64,000 nucleotides of DNA, from assembly GCF_021431965.1 (NCBI RefSeq), contig NZ_CP090370.1, positions 868,001 through 932,000 on the forward strand, given 5' to 3'. The translations under genes and the position numbers were made by a program. Positions 18,997 through 29,039 of this stretch are shown in pieces. Source of the DNA: Erythrobacter sp. SDW2. GTDB lineage: Bacteria > Pseudomonadota > Alphaproteobacteria > Sphingomonadales > Sphingomonadaceae. How positions within the stretch are numbered: the stretch's first letter is position 1; each line of letters starts with the position of its first letter. The notes beneath the pieces were generated by a model. That model did not search any database and was not told the origin of the DNA. It saw nothing but the letters and a program-made list of their open reading frames with translations.

Positions 18997-19436
18997 ACGG
19001 TGAACTCTTGCTGGTGGCAAGTGTCGCCGGACGCAATATCGCGCTGCCTGCGGCCGATGTCGCTTCTGTGAGCGAGTTGGAGAAAATCACGCTGGTGCCG
19101 CGCGCCCCTGACTGGATCGAAGGGATCGGGGCCCAGCGCTCGCGGGCGCTGACCGTGGTCAATTGCCACCGTGCCATCGGCCTGCCTGGCGAGGCCAGAA
19201 TGGACGCCGACGAGACACGCTGCATTGTCGTCAAGCTCGACGAGCATCTCTATGCCCTTCGGGCCGACCGGATCCTCGATGTCACCATCGCCCAGAGCGA
19301 TGTCGGACAAGCACCTGCCGGTCTCGGTGCCGAATGGCGAAGGGTCGCCACCGGCGTGATCGAGACCGTTTTCGGTCCTGCCGTCATGCTGGACCTGGCC
19401 GCCATTATCGCCGGTCCCGAGCGGCTGGCGGCTTAA
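18993..19436 (+). CDS. cheW: Chemotaxis coupling protein CheW
   Basis: 147-aa scaffold linking receptors to CheA in the cytoplasmic array. It has the CheW fold pattern: an N-terminal strand pair (LLVASVAGRNIALPAADV), the VPRAPDWIEGIGAQRSRALTVVN segment that corresponds to the usual G[IV]xxxRG-type region, and a C-terminal ILDV...AVMLDLAAI. The ATG overlaps the cheA stop (ATGA), which indicates coupled translation. Confidence 0.9.
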   Translation: MNGELLLVASVAGRNIALPAADVASVSELEKITLVPRAPDWIEGIGAQRSRALTVVNCHRAIGLPGEARMDADETRCIVVKLDEHLYALRADRILDVTIAQSDVGQAPAGLGAEWRRVATGVIETVFGPAVMLDLAAIIAGPERLAA

Positions 19437-19490
19437 TCACCTGGTTACCATGTCGCGCTATGACGGCTGCGACCAACAAGGAATGCATCA

Positions 19491-19856
19491 ATGAAGTCGT
19501 GTCTGATCGTCGATGATTCGCGGGTGATCCGGAAGGTTTCGCGCCACATTCTCGAAACCCTGGGCTTTGCCGTGGAAGAGGCCGAACATGGCCAGGAAGC
19601 GCTCGCCAAGTGCAACGAGGCGATGCCAGACGTGATCCTGCTCGACTGGAACATGCCCGTCATGAGCGGCATCGAATTCATCACCCAGTTGCGTTCGCGC
19701 CCCAATGGTGGTGAGCCCAAGGTGGTGTTCTGTACAACCGAAAACGACGTCGCCCATATCCGCGAAGCGATCGACGCGGGTGCGGACGAATATGTGATGA
19801 AGCCGTTCGATCACGAAACCCTGCAGATCAAGCTCCAGCTGGTAGGCTGCGCCTAA
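19491..19856 (+). CDS. cheY: Chemotaxis response regulator CheY
   Basis: 121-aa single receiver domain: acidic pair Asp8-Asp9 (IVDDS), phospho-site Asp52 (LLDWNMP), Thr in FCTTEN, and Lys in MKPFD. Length and motifs are typical of CheY. It sits between cheW and cheB, 54 bp after cheW. Its output target (flagellar motor or otherwise) is not evident, because no flagellar genes are in the window. Confidence 0.93.
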   Translation: MKSCLIVDDSRVIRKVSRHILETLGFAVEEAEHGQEALAKCNEAMPDVILLDWNMPVMSGIEFITQLRSRPNGGEPKVVFCTTENDVAHIREAIDAGADEYVMKPFDHETLQIKLQLVGCA

Positions 19857-19867
19857 GGGGGCCCGTC

Positions 19868-20965
19868 ATGGGCTCTGCCCTCGCACAAGACCGGCGCGGA
19901 GATAGCCCCGCTCGCAAACCCGGGCAGATCCGGGTGATGGTGATCGACGATTCGATCACCGCGCGTTCGGCGCTGGCCCGCACCATCGAGGCCCGCCGCG
20001 ACATGACCGTAGTGGCGACCGCCGGTAGTGCGGAGGTCGGCCTCGAACTGCTCGATGACAAGCGTGCCGACGTTATCCTGCTCGACCTCGAGATGCCGGG
20101 CATGGGCGGGCTCAAGGCGCTTCCAGCCATCCTCGCCAAAGCGATGGGTGGCAAGGTCCTTGTCGTTTCCACCCTGACGACCGCCGGCGCCGAACCGACG
20201 CTGGCCGCGCTGGCAATGGGTGCGGCAGATACGCTGGCCAAGCCGAGCGCAGGCAATTTCGGCGAAGAATATCGCGGCGAACTGCTGGGCAAGATCGTGG
20301 CCCTCGCCTGCTCGGGGGGTGCGGTCCAGTCTCGCGAACATACACAGACGGTCGGCGCGCCTTCGCGTCCTTTGCACATGTCCCGGATCAAGCCCGGCGT
20401 CATCGCCATCGGTGCTTCGACCGGCGGCATACATGCGCTTGGCCGGTTCTTTGGTGCGCTGCCGCAGTCGGTGACGGCTCCGATCCTGGTCACCCAGCAT
20501 TTGCCGCAAGCCTTCATGCCCGTCTTCGCACGGCAGATCGCCACCATGTCGGGTCGCCATGCCGAGGTTGCCGAAGAGGGCATGCCGCTCAGGAAAAGCC
20601 ATGTGCTGATCGCTCCGGGTGACGGGCATCTGTTGCTGCGCGAAAGCAGGGATGGGACTGTCGTCACGATTCAAGATTTCTCTGCACCGAGCGGTTGCCG
20701 CCCCTCGGTCGACCCGATGCTGGAATCGGTCGCGAGGCACTTCGGAGCGGCGGGGCTTGGCGTTGTGCTTTCGGGCATGGGCCGCGACGGGACCATCGGA
20801 GCGAAGTTTCTCAGTGACGCCGGCGGCACGCTGTTGGCGCAGAATGAAGAGAGCTGTGCCGTGTTCGGCATGCCGCGCGGGATCGTCGAGGCCGGATTCT
20901 CGGCTCTGACCGATACGCCCGAGGCCCTGGCAGCCTGGATTGCCAAGCGGGCGGGGGTCGCCTGA
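19868..20965 (+). CDS. cheB: Chemoreceptor glutamate methylesterase CheB
   Basis: Adaptation enzyme that removes receptor methyl groups. The 365-aa product has an N-terminal receiver with Asp73 (LLDLEMPGMGG), a linker, and a C-terminal methylesterase domain with catalytic Ser184 (GASTGG), His211 (TQHLP) and Asp307 (GMGRDG). It begins 11 bases after cheY and its TGA overlaps the cheR ATG. Confidence 0.95.
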   Translation: MGSALAQDRRGDSPARKPGQIRVMVIDDSITARSALARTIEARRDMTVVATAGSAEVGLELLDDKRADVILLDLEMPGMGGLKALPAILAKAMGGKVLVVSTLTTAGAEPTLAALAMGAADTLAKPSAGNFGEEYRGELLGKIVALACSGGAVQSREHTQTVGAPSRPLHMSRIKPGVIAIGASTGGIHALGRFFGALPQSVTAPILVTQHLPQAFMPVFARQIATMSGRHAEVAEEGMPLRKSHVLIAPGDGHLLLRESRDGTVVTIQDFSAPSGCRPSVDPMLESVARHFGAAGLGVVLSGMGRDGTIGAKFLSDAGGTLLAQNEESCAVFGMPRGIVEAGFSALTDTPEALAAWIAKRAGVA

Positions 20966-21813
20966 TGGACGTCAACTCCGCCTCGCTCCAGATCATTGCC
21001 GACCTGCTACGCGCGCGCACCGGACAGCATCTGGGCACGGGCCGCATGTGGCGCATCCCGGGCGCGCTGTCGGGCATCTTCCGCGAGCATGACATCTCCA
21101 ATGTCGACCAGCTGGTCTGCCTGCTGGCGGAACCGCGCGCCGAAAAACTGGCGCGTGACGTGGTCGAAGCCCTGCTCAACAACGAGACCTATTTCTTCCG
21201 CGACAAGGTCATGTTCGACATGCTGGCGGAGCAGGTCCTGCCCAAGCTGTGGCAGCAGCGCGCCAACCAGCGCAGCCTGCGGGTATGGTCTGCAGGCTGC
21301 TCGAGCGGGCAGGAGCTCTATTCCATAGCCATGCTGCTGCTGGCCCAGCGCGAACGCTGGGCTGGATGGAAGCTCGAGCTGATCGGGACCGACATTTCGC
21401 ACAAGATCATCACGGCCGCGCGGCAAGGCTGCTTCTCGCAGTTCGAGGTTCAGCGCGGGCTGACCGTGGCGCAGATGCTGGGTTATTTCGATCAGAAGGA
21501 CGAAGGCTGGTGCCCGCAGGCAGAGCTGCGCAAGATGGTGACTTTCCGCGAACATAACCTGCTTGATCGCCCGCCGGTCGAAGGGCCGTTCGACCTGGTG
21601 CTGTGCCGCAATGTACTGCTCTATTTCGATCCGTTGACCCGGGGCCGGGTGTTTGACCGGTTGCGCGAAGGGATCGCGGTGGATGGCCTGCTGATGCTGG
21701 GGGCTGGGGAAACGGTAGTCGGCCAGACGGAGCGCTTTGTTCCCGCACGCGATGGTTCGGGCCTTTATTTGCCCCAATCTCAGGCGAGCGAGCCTGCCCG
21801 CCGTCGCGCATAA
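20965..21813 (+). CDS. cheR: Chemoreceptor methyltransferase CheR
   Basis: SAM-dependent methylation of receptor glutamates. The 282-aa product has the N-terminal helical domain with the NNETYFFRD motif, the SAM motif WSAGCSSGQE, and the following GTDIS acidic strand end. The start overlaps the cheB stop (TGATG). Neither chemoreceptor in the window ends in the pentapeptide that tethers CheR in enteric bacteria. Confidence 0.94.
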   Translation: MDVNSASLQIIADLLRARTGQHLGTGRMWRIPGALSGIFREHDISNVDQLVCLLAEPRAEKLARDVVEALLNNETYFFRDKVMFDMLAEQVLPKLWQQRANQRSLRVWSAGCSSGQELYSIAMLLLAQRERWAGWKLELIGTDISHKIITAARQGCFSQFEVQRGLTVAQMLGYFDQKDEGWCPQAELRKMVTFREHNLLDRPPVEGPFDLVLCRNVLLYFDPLTRGRVFDRLREGIAVDGLLMLGAGETVVGQTERFVPARDGSGLYLPQSQASEPARRRA

Positions 21814-21931
21814 CCGGTTCCAAAGCAATCTGGGGCTTAGGGTAAACAGAGGCTTTACGCTTGGTTAGCCTTTGCCCGTTACACCCGTCGCTGCGCAGGA
21901 CAGGCGCGGAGTTCGCAAGGTTGGTGATGCA

Positions 21932-23446
21932 GTGAAGGCTATCCGTCCCGAAAAATGGTCGACGAAGCAGCTCGTCTTCGCTCCGATAATCGTACTGTCG
22001 GCAATTTTCGCCCTTACCGTAGCGTTGATGGTGGCTTTTGACGGCAACACTCGCTTCCCCTGGCAAGTTCTCGCCGGGATGGGCTTGCTTGCCTATGCCG
22101 CTGCCATCTGGGCTCTTGTCCGCTGGGGCTATGCCGGGGTCGACCGGATCGAACAGGTCGGCAAGGTAGACAGCCTGACAGGCCTGCCCAATCGCCGCGC
22201 GGTCCACGGCGATATCGCTCGCGATGCGCGTGACAATCAGGACGTCGCCGTGGCCCTGATCGACCTCGACGGGTTCAAGTCGGTCAACGACCACTATGGC
22301 CATGGCATCGGCGACATGTTGATCAAGGCAGCGGCCAAGCTCATTTCCGAAACCTGCGGCAAGGATGCGCGGGTCTATCGCCTCGGCGGCGATGAATTCG
22401 CGCTGGTGGTGATCGGCTCGATTGCCGGCAACGTTCTGGAAGGTCTCAGTCGCACCGTGATCGAACAGTTCCGTTCGCCGATGATGATCGACGAACGCCG
22501 CATCGCGATCGGCGCCAGCATCGGCCTTGCCCGCAGCAATGGCCGTGACGGGCTGTCGAGCTCCGAACTGCTGCGCCGTGCCGATGTGGCGATGTATGCT
22601 TCCAAGCGAGGCGGCAAGATGCGCTGCACCTGGTATATCGAGGAATTCGACCGCAATCGCGAGGCGCGTCGCGACCTCGACAACCAACTGCGTGCGGCGC
22701 TCGCCAACCAGGAATTCCGGCTGCATTACCAGCCGCTTGTCGACGCCAATTCGGGCGAGATCGTTGCAGTGGAATCGCTGCTGCGCTGGGAGCGACCGGA
22801 CGGCAAGCCGATCGGCCCCAATGTCTTTATCCCGGTGGCCGAGGAATCGGGCCTGATCAACGCTATCGGCCTGTGGGTGCTGCGCCGCGCTTGCACCGAT
22901 GCGCGCGACTGGAACGACCTCAAGCTCTCGGTCAACATTTCGGCAGCCCAGCTGCGCAATCCCGAATTTCCGATCCACGTCGGCCAGGTGCTGGAAGAAA
23001 CCGGGTTCCCGGCCGATCGGCTGGAACTGGAAGTGACCGAGACCTGCCTCGTGCTGGATCCGGTGGTGGTTGGCCGCAGCCTCGATGTGATCCGCCAGTT
23101 CGGGGTCAGCATTTCGCTCGATGATTTCGGCACCGGCTATGCCTCGATCGGCTTCCTGCGCCAGTTCCGCTTCGAAAAGCTCAAGCTTGACCGCTCGCTG
23201 GTGGTCGACGCGCAGGGCGACGACGGCAGCCGGGCAATGATGCTGTCGAGCATTTCACTGGCCCGCGCGATGGCTATGGGCGTCACTGCCGAAGGCGTCG
23301 AAACCGAAGATCAGGCCGCCATGGTGCGGGCTGCCGGGGCCGACCATATCCAGGGTTGGCTCTATTACCGCGCCATGCCGAGCGACCAGATCGACCGGCT
23401 GCGCGATAAATTTGTGGTGCCAGGACGTACGGGCACCAAGGGATAA
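21932..23446 (+). CDS. GGDEF-EAL cyclic-di-GMP signalling protein, membrane-anchored
   Basis: 504-aa protein with two N-terminal transmembrane helices (about 15-37 and 45-64) and almost no periplasmic domain, then an intact GGDEF domain (GGDEF at 152-156, [10 protein letters not shown] at 80-89) and an EAL domain. The EAL signature reads ESL (281-283), keeping the metal-binding Glu. The NIS, Ex[14 protein letters not shown] and EGVE segments are all present, so phosphodiesterase activity is plausible. No RxxD I-site precedes the GGDEF motif. The start at GTG 21932 is preferred for its upstream AAGGTTGG; TTG at 21872 would add 20 residues. It lies between cheR and a receptor gene. Confidence 0.9.
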   Translation: MKAIRPEKWSTKQLVFAPIIVLSAIFALTVALMVAFDGNTRFPWQVLAGMGLLAYAAAIWALVRWGYAGVDRIEQVGKVDSLTGLPNRRAVHGDIARDARDNQDVAVALIDLDGFKSVNDHYGHGIGDMLIKAAAKLISETCGKDARVYRLGGDEFALVVIGSIAGNVLEGLSRTVIEQFRSPMMIDERRIAIGASIGLARSNGRDGLSSSELLRRADVAMYASKRGGKMRCTWYIEEFDRNREARRDLDNQLRAALANQEFRLHYQPLVDANSGEIVAVESLLRWERPDGKPIGPNVFIPVAEESGLINAIGLWVLRRACTDARDWNDLKLSVNISAAQLRNPEFPIHVGQVLEETGFPADRLELEVTETCLVLDPVVVGRSLDVIRQFGVSISLDDFGTGYASIGFLRQFRFEKLKLDRSLVVDAQGDDGSRAMMLSSISLARAMAMGVTAEGVETEDQAAMVRAAGADHIQGWLYYRAMPSDQIDRLRDKFVVPGRTGTKG

Positions 23447-23459
23447 CGAAAGGGATACG

Positions 23460-24818
23460 ATGTCGGCTGTTGATGAATTGACACGCGAATGGGCCGGAAC
23501 GGAGATTCTTTCGGCTCCGACTGCCCGCAACGTCGAGTTGCGGGGCAACCGGACCATCCTCGAACGCGCCTACGGAGCGCTTACCAGCAATCAGAAAATG
23601 GCGCTGTCGGTTGTCCTGCCGATATCGTTGATCGTTCTCCCGGGCGCCATTGCCATGGTTGACCTTGCCGGTTCGGCAAGGGTGCTGGTGGCCGGCGCCA
23701 TTGTCTTTGGCGTCGTCGCCATGCTTATCTTCGGTTGGGTGTTGTCACGAGAAATCCTCGGCGTGACGAACGTCCTCGGCAACTCGCTCTACCGGATCGC
23801 CGATGGCGACGTCGATTTTTCCGTGCCATGCCGCGACCGCACGGACGAATACGGGCACATGGCGCGCGCGATCGAGGTCTTGCGCATCAATACGCAGAAT
23901 CTCGTCTCCATGTCCGAGCAGGAACAGCAAGCCCAGCGTGAACAGCAGCACAGTCGCGAGCGGCAGGTCGCACAGCTGCTCGAGCTGGCCGATCACTTCG
24001 ACCGCACCGTGGCCGACGTCGTCAGCGGGGTTGCTGCGGCCGCATCGCAGCTCCACGCGACGGCCAGCGACATGTCGCGCACCGCCGAACAATCGACGGA
24101 CCGCTCGGAAGAGGTCGCCCGCTCGATGGAGGAAGCCGCCGCCGGTGCTTCGGCCGCTGCTGCCGCCAGCGATGAATTTGCCATGTCGATCGGCGAGATC
24201 AGCCGCCAGGCAGCGGATTCCGCTGAAATGGCGCGCAAGGCCCGCACCACTGCGGGCGAGGCGGACGAGACGATCTCCGCGCTTGACCAGGCAGCGACCC
24301 AGATCGGCCAGGTTGTCGAACTCATCTCGACCATTGCCAGCCGCACCAACCTGCTCGCGCTCAACGCTTCGATCGAGGCGGCCCGCGGCGGCGAAGCCGG
24401 GCGCGGCTTTGCCGTAGTCGCTTCTGAAGTGAAGGAACTGGCAAGCCAGACCACCCGCGCGACCGAGGATGTCGCAGCGCAGATCAAGGCGATCCAGGAA
24501 TCGACCGGCGCCAGCGTTTCGGCGCTGCGTTCGGTCAGTGGCGAAATCCAGCAGATCGAATCAACCGCGATCGCCATCGCCTCGGCGGTGGACCAGCAGT
24601 CCGTCGCCGGTCAGGACCTTGCCCGCAGCATCGACCGCGCCGCCCGCAACAGCGAGAATGTCGGCCAGCATGTTCGCGAAGTGCGCGAAAATGCGCTGCG
24701 CACAGGCTCTGCGGCGGCCCAGGTGCTCAACTCGGCCAGCGAGCTCGAGAAGCAGGCCTCGACCCTGCGCACACAGGTTGACGGCTTCATGGCCAAGATC
24801 CGGGCCGGTACTGCCTGA
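23460..24818 (+). CDS. Methyl-accepting chemotaxis protein lacking a periplasmic sensor domain
   Basis: 452-aa chemoreceptor. Two adjacent transmembrane helices (about 47-67 and 74-95) are joined by a loop of only some six residues, so there is no extracytoplasmic sensor. A HAMP-like segment follows, then a long signalling coiled coil with the conserved hairpin tip ([19 protein letters not shown]). It ends in MAKIRAGTA with no CheR/CheB tether pentapeptide. A strong AAAGGGA ribosome-binding site precedes the ATG. It starts 13 bases after the GGDEF-EAL gene and is probably the last gene of the chemotaxis operon. Its signalling region closely matches the receptor at 52877. Confidence 0.93.
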   Translation: MSAVDELTREWAGTEILSAPTARNVELRGNRTILERAYGALTSNQKMALSVVLPISLIVLPGAIAMVDLAGSARVLVAGAIVFGVVAMLIFGWVLSREILGVTNVLGNSLYRIADGDVDFSVPCRDRTDEYGHMARAIEVLRINTQNLVSMSEQEQQAQREQQHSRERQVAQLLELADHFDRTVADVVSGVAAAASQLHATASDMSRTAEQSTDRSEEVARSMEEAAAGASAAAAASDEFAMSIGEISRQAADSAEMARKARTTAGEADETISALDQAATQIGQVVELISTIASRTNLLALNASIEAARGGEAGRGFAVVASEVKELASQTTRATEDVAAQIKAIQESTGASVSALRSVSGEIQQIESTAIAIASAVDQQSVAGQDLARSIDRAARNSENVGQHVREVRENALRTGSAAAQVLNSASELEKQASTLRTQVDGFMAKIRAGTA

Positions 24819-24851
24819 TAAGCCCTTTGGCGGCATTGCGCCGTTCCGCAT

Positions 24852-24894
24852 CCACGGGCATATTGGTTGCGTCTCGCAACGAATATGCCCGTGG
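24852..24894. promoter_or_regulatory. 43-nt near-perfect palindrome upstream of the molybdo-hydroxylase operon
   Basis: Arms 24852-24871 and 24875-24894 are 20 bases each and pair at 19 positions; the only mismatch is G24865 against G24881. The loop is three bases (tct). Outer arms are ccacgggcatatt and aatatgcccgtgg. There is no T-tract, so it is not a standard terminator. It ends just before the GGGGAG ribosome-binding region of the ATG at 24908. It could be a DNA operator, an RNA hairpin controlling translation, or a 3' end for the receptor transcript. Confidence 0.75.
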
Positions 24895-24907
24895 GGAGCT
24901 GGCCGCG

Positions 24908-25393
24908 ATGATCGAATTCACCGTCAATGGAGAGCCTGTTTCGGTCGAGGCCGATCCGGCTATGCCGATCCTGTGGGTCGTGCGCGAGAAGCTGGGCATG
25001 ACCGGCACCAAGTTCGGTTGCGGCATCGCCCAGTGCGGGGCCTGTACCGTGCACCTCGATGGCCAGCCGATCCGCAGCTGCTCGACTCCTGTTTCCGAAG
25101 CGGCGGGCAAGGCTGTCACCACCATCGAGGGGATCGCCGGGCCCGAGGGCGAACTGACCAAGTTGCAGCAGGCCTGGATCAGCGAGCAGGTGCCGCAATG
25201 CGGCTACTGCCAGTCGGGCCAGCTTATGTCGGCCACTGCGCTGCTGCGTGACAATCCCAACCCTTCCGACGCCGATATCGATGCGGCCATGAGCGGCAAT
25301 ATCTGCCGCTGTGGCACCTACACCCGCATCCGCCGCGCGATCAAAGTGGCCGCCGGCCAGATCCCGGCCCGGACCGAGGAGGGCGCGGCATGA
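24908..25393 (+). CDS. iorA: 2Fe-2S subunit of an isoquinoline 1-oxidoreductase-type molybdo-hydroxylase
   Basis: 161-aa electron-transfer subunit carrying two [2Fe-2S] clusters. A plant-ferredoxin-like N-terminal domain has the cysteines of [12 protein letters not shown] and the following Cys in RSCSTP. The C-terminal helical domain has CGYCQSGQ and CRCGTYTRI. The ATG at 24908 was chosen because it begins the conserved MIEFTVNGE strand; a longer reading would translate the palindrome. Its last 4 bases overlap the large-subunit gene. Confidence 0.94.
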   Translation: MIEFTVNGEPVSVEADPAMPILWVVREKLGMTGTKFGCGIAQCGACTVHLDGQPIRSCSTPVSEAAGKAVTTIEGIAGPEGELTKLQQAWISEQVPQCGYCQSGQLMSATALLRDNPNPSDADIDAAMSGNICRCGTYTRIRRAIKVAAGQIPARTEEGAA

Positions 25394-27642
25394 ACGAGCA
25401 GACTTCCCTTAAGCCGGAGCGCAGCCGCTTGGCCAAATGGTCGCGGCGTGGATTTATCGGCGCGGGCGTGCTCGCTGGCGGTGGTCTGCTGATCGGCGTG
25501 GGCGTACGGCCGGGCAACCCGGTCGGCAAGCTCGGCCCCATTGTCGCAGGCGGCGAGGGGGAGAGCCTCGTCAACAGCTGGGTCAAGATCGACTCCGACA
25601 ATATCGTTACCGCCATCGTGCCCCATTGCGAAATGGGGCAGGGCGCGCATTCGGTGCTGGGGCAGATGCTCGCTGACGAACTCGATGCCGCGTGGGACAA
25701 GGTTCGCGTCATGCAGGCCCCTGCGGACGGCAACTATGTCGTCACGGATACCGCGCGCATGTTCGTCGCGCCCTTCACACTCAACGCTGCCGACTGGATC
25801 GAGCCGACCTGGAACGGCCTGTTCACGCAGATCGGCAAGCTGGCCGATGCGATGATTACCGGCGGCAGTTCTTCGATCCGCACCACCGGGCAGCACCAGA
25901 TGCGCATCGCGGGCGCCGCGGCGCGCCAGATGCTTGTTGGCGCAGCGGCGGATGCCTGGGGAGTCCCCGCCTCGGAGATCACCACGGCGGACAGCACGCT
26001 GTTCCACAAGGCATCGGGCAAGTCCGCGCCCTATGCCGAATTCGCCAGCGCGGCGGCCGAGCAACCGATGCCGCAGACGCCGAAGCTGAAGGACGTCAGC
26101 GAATACCGGCTGATGGGCAAGAGCAAGGCCCGCACCGATATTCCCGCCAAGGTCGACGGCAGCGCCAAGTTCGGGATCGATGCCGAGCCGGACGTCGAAG
26201 CGCTGGCCTATGCTGCCGTGTGCCGCCCTCCCGTGCCGGGCACAACGGTCACATCGATGGATTCGACCCAGGCGCAGAAGATGCCCGGCGTGCTGCAGAT
26301 CCTCAACATGGGTGACCACGTCGCCGTTGTGGCGGAAAGTTACTGGCAGGCCGAGCAGGCACTGGGCACGGTGCGGGCCGAGTGGACCGGGTCCGAAAGC
26401 CCGATCAAGACCACGGCCGACCAGTTCGCCGCCTTCGCCAAGGCGCTCGCTGAGGCAGGTGACAACGGCGGTACCGAGGCTGCGGGTAAGGGCGATGCGG
26501 CGGCTGCCTTCGCGGCATCGGCCAGAACTCTGGAGGCCGAATACAAGGTTCCCTTCCTCGCCCATGCGCCGATGGAGCCGATCAACTGCACCGCCAGCTT
26601 CAAGGACGGCAAGTGCGAGATCTGGACCAGCACGCAGGTGCCGCTGATGGCGCGCAGAGCGGCGGCGGGTGCCATCGGGGTCGATGTCGATGACGTCATC
26701 GTCCATCACCCGATGCTGGGCGGAGCCTTCGGGCGGCGGCTGGAAAGCGAATATGTCACCATGGCGGCGCGGATTGCCAAGGCGACCAAATATCCGGTCA
26801 AGATGATCTGGAGTCGCGAGGAAGACACGCAAAAGTCGATCTATCGCAATGCCGAGCTCTGCCGTTTCAAGGTCGGGCTCGACAAGGACGGCTCGCTGGT
26901 CAGCTACAGCAGCGCATTCACCCAGCGCAACGATCCGCCCCAGGCCTGCGTCCCGGCGGGCTATGACATTCCCAATCTCTCGGTCCGGGTAGCCGAGGCA
27001 CCGCTGCACCTGCCCTTTGCGGCGTGGCGCTCGGTCGATCATTCGCAGCACGGCTTCTTCATCGAAAGCATGATCGACGAAGCTGCGCATGCGGCGGGCA
27101 AGGATCCGCTCGAATATCGCATCGCCATGTTGTCCAATGCGCCGCGCCACAAGGCGGTGCTGGAAAAGCTGCGGCAAGCGAGCGCATGGGACACCCCGGC
27201 GGGCGAGGGCAAGGGCCGCGGTGTGGCCATGGTCGAAAGCTTCGGCACGATCGTCGGTCAAGTCGCCGAAGTTGACATGACCGGCGGCAAGCCGCGCGTG
27301 ACCAAGGTCTGGGCGGTGGCCGATCCGGGCTATGTCATGAACCCCGATGGCTTTCGCAACCAGATCGAGGGCGGTATCATCTTCGGGCTGACGGCCGCTC
27401 TTTATGGCGAACTCGACCTGCAGGACGGCGCGGTCGTGCAGAGCAATTTCCACGACTACCGCATGATGCGCATGGACGAGGCACCCGATATCGAAGTGGC
27501 GCTGATCAACAGCGGGCCGGTGCCGGTGGGCGGCGCGGGCGAACCCGGCCTGCCACCCGCCGCGCCCGCGCTCACCAACGCCATTTTCGCTGCGACGGGC
27601 AAGCGCCTGCGCGAACTGCCGATCGCCAAGCAGTTTGCCTGA
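25390..27642 (+). CDS. iorB: Molybdopterin-binding catalytic subunit, isoquinoline 1-oxidoreductase type
   Basis: 750-aa catalytic subunit. It has a Tat signal ([15 protein letters not shown]), then the two-part aldehyde oxidase/xanthine dehydrogenase fold: EMGQGAHS near residue 80, KVDGSAKFG near 255, MLGGAFGRR near 445, and C-terminal GEPGLPP with the expected catalytic Glu. Export as a folded complex with IorA is likely. It is followed by a cytochrome c, XdhC and MocA genes, a complete kit for a molybdenum hydroxylase that passes electrons to the respiratory chain. The substrate (N-heterocycle or aldehyde) is not determined. Confidence 0.93.
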   Translation: MNEQTSLKPERSRLAKWSRRGFIGAGVLAGGGLLIGVGVRPGNPVGKLGPIVAGGEGESLVNSWVKIDSDNIVTAIVPHCEMGQGAHSVLGQMLADELDAAWDKVRVMQAPADGNYVVTDTARMFVAPFTLNAADWIEPTWNGLFTQIGKLADAMITGGSSSIRTTGQHQMRIAGAAARQMLVGAAADAWGVPASEITTADSTLFHKASGKSAPYAEFASAAAEQPMPQTPKLKDVSEYRLMGKSKARTDIPAKVDGSAKFGIDAEPDVEALAYAAVCRPPVPGTTVTSMDSTQAQKMPGVLQILNMGDHVAVVAESYWQAEQALGTVRAEWTGSESPIKTTADQFAAFAKALAEAGDNGGTEAAGKGDAAAAFAASARTLEAEYKVPFLAHAPMEPINCTASFKDGKCEIWTSTQVPLMARRAAAGAIGVDVDDVIVHHPMLGGAFGRRLESEYVTMAARIAKATKYPVKMIWSREEDTQKSIYRNAELCRFKVGLDKDGSLVSYSSAFTQRNDPPQACVPAGYDIPNLSVRVAEAPLHLPFAAWRSVDHSQHGFFIESMIDEAAHAAGKDPLEYRIAMLSNAPRHKAVLEKLRQASAWDTPAGEGKGRGVAMVESFGTIVGQVAEVDMTGGKPRVTKVWAVADPGYVMNPDGFRNQIEGGIIFGLTAALYGELDLQDGAVVQSNFHDYRMMRMDEAPDIEVALINSGPVPVGGAGEPGLPPAAPALTNAIFAATGKRLRELPIAKQFA

Positions 27643-27652
27643 AGGGATTACC

Positions 27653-28111
27653 ATGTCGATGCGCCTGACTGTCACCGTTCTTGCCGTTCTCGCCCTGGCC
27701 TCCTGCGGCGCCGAAGAACAACCGCCCGTCGAACAGATCGTGGTACGCGAACCGGGCCAGCCTGCGGCACAGCCGGGGGCGGAGGCGGCGGCAGGCTCTT
27801 CCGACTTGGTCGCCGCGGGCAAAGCCGCCTTTGCCAGCTGTGCGGCCTGTCATTCCGTCGATCCGACCGGGGCGTCGGGCATCGGGCCCAATCTGCATGG
27901 CGCGTTAGGCCGCAAAGCCGCGGCGGTGGAAGGCTTCGCTTATTCCGATGCGCTGGCGAATTCGGGCCTGACCTGGACGGAGGGCGAGCTTGACGCGTTC
28001 CTTGCCGGTCCGGCGACCAAGGTGCCCGGCACATCGATGGCGGCCGGGGCAGTGAGCGACGCGGCGACCCGCACGGCCATCATCGCCTATCTCGCCACGC
28101 TGACCGGCTAG
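27653..28111 (+). CDS. Lipoprotein c-type cytochrome, probable electron acceptor of the molybdo-hydroxylase
   Basis: 152-aa class I cytochrome c. An N-terminal lipoprotein signal ends in LASC (Cys19), so the protein should be lipid-anchored in the periplasm. After a Pro/Ala/Gln linker comes the heme motif CAACH, with a C-terminal region containing Met candidates for the sixth ligand (GTSMAAG). A GAAGGGA site lies just upstream, overlapping the iorB stop. Its position directly after iorB indicates that it takes electrons from that enzyme. Confidence 0.92.
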   Translation: MSMRLTVTVLAVLALASCGAEEQPPVEQIVVREPGQPAAQPGAEAAAGSSDLVAAGKAAFASCAACHSVDPTGASGIGPNLHGALGRKAAAVEGFAYSDALANSGLTWTEGELDAFLAGPATKVPGTSMAAGAVSDAATRTAIIAYLATLTG

Positions 28112-28118
28112 GCCCGCC

Positions 28119-29039
28119 TTGGACCAAGGCCGCGTTTTCGCCTTTCTGCAGGCACGACAGGCAGCGGGCCAGCGCTGCGTGCTGGTGACTGTGCTCAGCG
28201 TCGAAGGCTCATCCATGCGCAATCCGGGCACGCATATGGGGGTGGCCGAGGACGGCAGCTTTGCCGGGTCGCTGTCAGGCGGCTGCATCGAGAACGCGGT
28301 GGTGGCCGAGGCGCTGGCGACACTGACAGCAGGTGCTCCCCGCGTGGTCCGGTTCGGCGCCGGCTCGCCCTTTGTCGATATCAAGCTGCCCTGCGGCGGG
28401 GGGCTCGATATCCATTTCCAGCCCCTCGATGGGCCAGGTCTGGTCGGTCGGGCCTGCGAAGCGATTGCCGCGCGCGAGCCGTTTTCCATCAGGATCGACG
28501 AAGAGGCACGATTTCTTGCAGGTTGGCATCGGGGCGATCGCGCCTTCGGCCATTGGCCCGAACTGCGCCTGCTGATAGTCGGCCATGGTGCAGGGGTAGA
28601 AGCGCTGGCAAGGCTGGCGCGCGCGATGGAATTGGGTTGCCATGTCCTGACCCCCGATCCGCGTATCCTTGCCAGCCTTGGAACGCAGGGACTGGCCGTC
28701 ACAAAGCTGGAAAGGACCAGCGACACCCATCTGCTCGCCAGCGACCCGTGGACTGCCATCGTGTTCCTGTTCCATGACCACGACTGGGAAGCGCAGCTGA
28801 TGGCGCAGGCACTCGCTTTGCCGCATTGCGCCCTCAGCGCGATGGGCAGCCGAAAAGCGCATGCAGCGCGGTGCGAGGCATTGGCCAGCGCTGGCGTGGG
28901 CGCTGACGCCATCGCTTCGATCCGGGCGCCGCTGGGCCTGTTCCATTCCTCGCGCGACCCGGAGACGCTGGCGTTGAGCGCGCTGGGCGAGATCGTGCAG
29001 GCGTACCTGTCGGCGGATTTCGGGGCCCGGATTGGCTAG
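28119..29039 (+). CDS. xdhC: XdhC-family molybdenum cofactor chaperone
   Basis: 306-aa protein that, in the family, binds sulfurated molybdenum cofactor and inserts it into xanthine dehydrogenase-type enzymes. The N-terminal XdhC/CoxI domain shows VLSVEGSSMRNPGTHM and SGGCIENAVV. The C-terminal part has a Rossmann-like segment (LLIVGHGAGVEALARLA) and the ending typical of XdhC_C (GSRKAHAARCEAL...IRAPLGL). The start is TTG at 28119, eight bases after the cytochrome gene. It belongs to the iorAB cassette. Confidence 0.92.
   Translation: MDQGRVFAFLQARQAAGQRCVLVTVLSVEGSSMRNPGTHMGVAEDGSFAGSLSGGCIENAVVAEALATLTAGAPRVVRFGAGSPFVDIKLPCGGGLDIHFQPLDGPGLVGRACEAIAAREPFSIRIDEEARFLAGWHRGDRAFGHWPELRLLIVGHGAGVEALARLARAMELGCHVLTPDPRILASLGTQGLAVTKLERTSDTHLLASDPWTAIVFLFHDHDWEAQLMAQALALPHCALSAMGSRKAHAARCEALASAGVGADAIASIRAPLGLFHSSRDPETLALSALGEIVQAYLSADFGARIG

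Noticed and set aside
24819-24907. Molybdenum-cofactor riboswitch before iorA
   Set aside because: The space is only 89 bp and is dominated by one simple palindrome; the larger multi-stem Moco aptamer cannot fit.
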